Shown: piece by piece, positions 61,731-64,000 of the stretch | How the letters are laid out: each line of letters begins with the position of its first letter | How positions within the stretch are numbered: the stretch's first letter is position 1 | Assembly: GCF_014197855.1 (NCBI RefSeq) | Contig: NZ_JACIGJ010000010.1 | Span: 62,001 to 126,000, forward strand | DNA length: 64,000 nucleotides | Direction of reading: 5' to 3' | Source of the DNA: Roseospira marina | GTDB taxonomy: Bacteria > Pseudomonadota > Alphaproteobacteria > Rhodospirillales > Rhodospirillaceae | Program-made: the position numbers and the translations under genes | The notes under the pieces: generated by a model | What the model saw: only the letters and a program-made list of their open reading frames with translations | What the model was told of the DNA's origin: nothing | Databases searched by the model: none

Positions 61731-62585
61731 TCACGCCGCCTGCGACCGCCCGCCACCGTCGTTGGTGGCGGCGGGAACCTCGCCCTCCAGCCGCCACAAC
61801 CGGAAGCGCAGATAGCGCCACAACGCGCCGGCAAACAAGCGGCCGACGCGCCCGTGCGGCGACAGGCCGGCGGCCTTCATCACCATGGCGCTGCTCCGGT
61901 CGATGTGCCCTATCCGATAGTGCCGGAACGCGCGCGCGGCGTAGGCCCGCCCGCTTGCGGCGCGGCTGTAGGGCCGGTCCGGCGTGTTGGCGCAGTGATA
62001 GGCGAAGGCCAGTTCGTCGTCCTCGCTCTCTTGCATACGCGACAGGGCGACCAGCAGCCGGCGGCGGCGCGAGAGGTTCTCGCGCTCCAAATAGCGTTTC
62101 AGCGTGCTGTAGAACAGCTTGAAGTGGCGGAACTCATCGCCCGCGATGCGGTGGCAAATCGCCTTGAGCACGGGTTCATCCGTCGCGTCCCGCAGGGCGG
62201 AGTAAAAGCTGGACGTGCCCGTCTCCACGATGCAGCGGGCCACCATCTCCCCGCTGCGGGAGCCCCGGATCGAGCCGGCCACCTCGGTATCGATGACGTA
62301 TTCGCGCGCGAACCGATCGAAGGTGGTCGCAAAGTCGAACGTCGGATCCGCCAGTTCGGCCCAGCGGCCGAGCGCGGCGCCGTGGCGGGTTTCCTCCTCG
62401 GCCCAGGTCTCCGCCTGATCGCAGAACACGGGGTCATCGCGAAACACGTTGCAGAGATATTTGGAGTAGTGGCCGCTGTTGTGCTCGGTCAGGGCGGCGG
62501 CCTTGATGACCGGCACAAGTTCGGGGTCGATGCGCGACGGGTCGAAGGAATCCCAGGGAATATCATCAAGGGTCCAGTGAGCCAT
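61731..62585 (-). CDS. Ferritin-like diiron-domain protein
   Basis: 284 residues. Helical, with carboxylate/His pairs typical of a diiron four-helix bundle: TEHNSGHYSKYL, AEEETRHGAALGRW, ETGTSSFYSALRDA and AGDEFRHFKLFYS. The two ExxH motifs (ETRH, EFRH) are spaced as in ferritin-like oxidases and acyl-ACP desaturases. The reaction is unknown. AAGGTGAGG precedes the ATG at 62583-62585. Confidence 0.75.
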   Translation of the reverse strand: MAHWTLDDIPWDSFDPSRIDPELVPVIKAAALTEHNSGHYSKYLCNVFRDDPVFCDQAETWAEEETRHGAALGRWAELADPTFDFATTFDRFAREYVIDTEVAGSIRGSRSGEMVARCIVETGTSSFYSALRDATDEPVLKAICHRIAGDEFRHFKLFYSTLKRYLERENLSRRRRLLVALSRMQESEDDELAFAYHCANTPDRPYSRAASGRAYAARAFRHYRIGHIDRSSAMVMKAAGLSPHGRVGRLFAGALWRYLRFRLWRLEGEVPAATNDGGGRSQAA

Positions 62586-62740
62586 GGTCCTCACCTTGTG
62601 AGCGGGCGTTGGGGCTGACCGGCAAACGGTACGCAGTCACTGCCGTATATAGGGATCGACGTTTGGGCGAGCCAAGAGTTCCCCCCGGCGTTTTCGGGAT
62701 TTGCCGACTGATGCGCGAGCCGGAGAGACGACCAGGGCGG

Positions 62741-63649
62741 TCATGCATCCGGAACACCGGCCATGGCCCGCACGTCGGCGGGGGGGACTCCGGCCTCCCG
62801 CAGGGTGCGCACAGCCCGCGCGTTGTCGCGCTTGGCGAGCCGGCGACCGGCCGCGTCGGTCAGCAGGCCGTGGTGGTGGTACTCCGGCACCGGCAGGTCG
62901 AGCAGGGCCTGCAACAGGCGATGCACATGGGTTGCCTCGAACAGGTCTTGGCCCCGGGTCACCAGCGTCACGCCCTGCGCGGCATCGTCGAGCGTGACCG
63001 CAAGGTGGTAGCTGGTGGGAATATCCTTACGGGCCAGGACCACGTCGCCGAACAGGGATGGGCGCGCACACTGGGACCCGGCCCCGGCGTCGTGCCACGT
63101 CAGCGCGGGGCTGCCCCCGGCGTCCGCGTGGGCCTCGGCCCGGGCCATATCCAGGCGCAGGGCGTGCGGCTCTCCGGCGGCGAGGCGGTCGGCCCGCTCC
63201 GCCGGATCGAGCGCGCGGCAGGTTCCGGGATAGAGGGGGCCGTCCGGCCCGTGCGGCGCCGACGGGCTGGCGGCGATCTCGGCCTGAATGTCCTTGCGCG
63301 TGCAAAAGCACGGGTACAGCAGGCCCAGGGCGCGCAGATGATCCAGCGCCACGGCGTGTTCGGCAAGGTGGTCTGACTGGCGGCGGACCGGCTCCTCCCA
63401 GGTCAGGCCGAGCCACGCCAGATCCTCGCGCAGGCCGGCGTCGTATTCGGGCCGGCAACGCCCGGTGTCGATATCCTCGATCCGCAGCAGGAAGCGCCCT
63501 CCCGGAACCGCCGTCGCCTGCCGCGCCGCGAACAGGGCGGAATGGGCGTGGCCCAGATGCAACCAGCCTGTGGGGCTGGGCGCGAACCGGGTGACACGAC
63601 CGCGTGGCGGGGGCGCGGAACGGGACGACGCGGCTCTCGGGTCGAACAT
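62741..63649 (-). CDS. gluQRS: Glutamyl-Q tRNA(Asp) synthetase
   Basis: GltX paralogue without an anticodon-binding domain, which attaches glutamate to the queuosine base of tRNA-Asp. 302 residues: PSPTGWLHLGHAHSALFA (HIGH as HLGH), the zinc-site pattern YPCFCTRKDI with YPGTCR, and GRRLAKRDNARAV for the second signature. The short length and zinc site separate it from true GltX. Start chosen at the ATG at 63647-63649; ATG 63664 and GTG 63709 are alternatives, none with a strong ribosome site. Confidence 0.9.
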   Translation of the reverse strand: MFDPRAASSRSAPPPRGRVTRFAPSPTGWLHLGHAHSALFAARQATAVPGGRFLLRIEDIDTGRCRPEYDAGLREDLAWLGLTWEEPVRRQSDHLAEHAVALDHLRALGLLYPCFCTRKDIQAEIAASPSAPHGPDGPLYPGTCRALDPAERADRLAAGEPHALRLDMARAEAHADAGGSPALTWHDAGAGSQCARPSLFGDVVLARKDIPTSYHLAVTLDDAAQGVTLVTRGQDLFEATHVHRLLQALLDLPVPEYHHHGLLTDAAGRRLAKRDNARAVRTLREAGVPPADVRAMAGVPDA

Positions 63650-63879
63650 GGAACAAACCGTCATGAAAACGTGATGGTCTTTTTGGCGCGAGTGGGGTAA
63701 AGCTACCACATCTAGTCCGTATAGGCGTGTCCGCGACCGCCCATGCTCCCGAGGGGTCTTGCCCCGAGGGGACGTCCGGCCCGACCGGCCGGAGGACGAC
63801 GCGGCGATCCGCGAGGTTCCTTTCCTCCCGGGTACCCCGGGACCCTCGACACGCCGTGACGTCCGGAGGACCGCGTGAC

Positions 63880-64000
63880 GTGGAGACGGTGCCCCCCCAT
63901 GCCCCCGCCTTGGTCCTGAACGCGGACTATCGTCCGCTCAGTTACTTCCCCCTGTCGCTGGTTCCGTGGCAGGACGCGATCAAGGCGGTGTTTCTAGACC
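63880..64000 (+). CDS. HNH endonuclease family protein, cut off by the window edge
   Basis: Only the first 40 codons are visible. ALVLNADYRPLSYFPLSL followed by WQDAIKAVFLD is the characteristic opening of the small HNH endonucleases common in alphaproteobacteria. The GTG at 63880 has GGAGGA nine bases upstream; a GTG at 63856 is less well placed. The catalytic HNH part lies outside the window. Confidence 0.8.
   Translation, partial: METVPPHAPALVLNADYRPLSYFPLSLVPWQDAIKAVFLD

Overview
The window is GC-rich chromosomal DNA from a phototrophic alphaproteobacterium, most likely a purple non-sulfur member of the Rhodospirillales. A light-harvesting beta/alpha gene pair sits behind a perfect PpsR/CrtJ-type palindrome. 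Other typical alphaproteobacterial genes are DUF1178, DUF1489, a TrcR/DUF1013 regulator, a DUF4175/TIGR02302 protein, Rhizobium-type asparaginase II and the ruvCAB-ybgC-tolQRA cluster. I cannot name the species.

Layout. 1-4.7 kb: gltA (partial) and gltX on the minus strand, comEC on the plus strand. 4.7-6 kb: hairpin-rich spacer, then light-harvesting pucBA-like genes (minus) and their upstream control region. 6-13.4 kb: housekeeping genes (DUF1178, cysK, rpmJ, bluB, asparaginase, an EamA exporter, trcR, a quinone oxidoreductase). 13.6-23.7 kb: a type I secretion locus with two ABC transporters overlapping by 4 bases, an HlyD-type adaptor, a small unknown gene and a very acidic 1325-residue RTX/DUF4114 protein that is probably the cargo. 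24-40 kb: YbhB-like protein, LysE exporter, B12-dependent ribonucleotide reductase nrdJ with a regulatory-looking upstream region, a Pro/Ala-rich membrane protein, comM/yifB, argG, a PadR-like regulator, a phosphoesterase, DUF1489, a glycosyltransferase and dnaA. 40.8-43.6 kb: DUF4175 protein. 43.7-45 kb: tRNA-Ala(CGC) followed by a decayed mobile island with a RepB-like primase remnant. 45-49.5 kb: a tiny membrane protein plus a PutP-type Na+ symporter, a hypothetical protein and a chemoreceptor. 49.8-58.2 kb: yebC-ruvC-ruvA, an AT-rich foreign cassette, then ruvB-ybgC-tolQ-tolR-tolA. 58.3-64 kb: a second chemoreceptor, a putative small RNA, DUF1848, a ferritin-like protein, gluQRS and the start of an HNH nuclease gene.

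Most interesting points. (1) An AT-rich cassette splits ruvA from ruvB. It carries a large STAND-like P-loop ATPase with winged-helix and HEPN-like C-terminal parts, a probable single-gene defence system. It is broken by a T8 homopolymer frameshift and one in-frame TAG. (2) The type I secretion operon has twin ABC proteins whose signature motifs are both degenerate. (3) The light-harvesting pair stands alone, without reaction-centre genes, and its alpha chain has unusual residues after the pigment-binding His. (4) An isolated extended -10 promoter followed about 90 bases later by a strong terminator suggests an unannotated small RNA near 60.5 kb. (5) A NrdR-box-like palindrome and a perfect DnaA box lie upstream of nrdJ.

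All functional calls come from reading the translated sequence and recalling family motifs. No database search was run.
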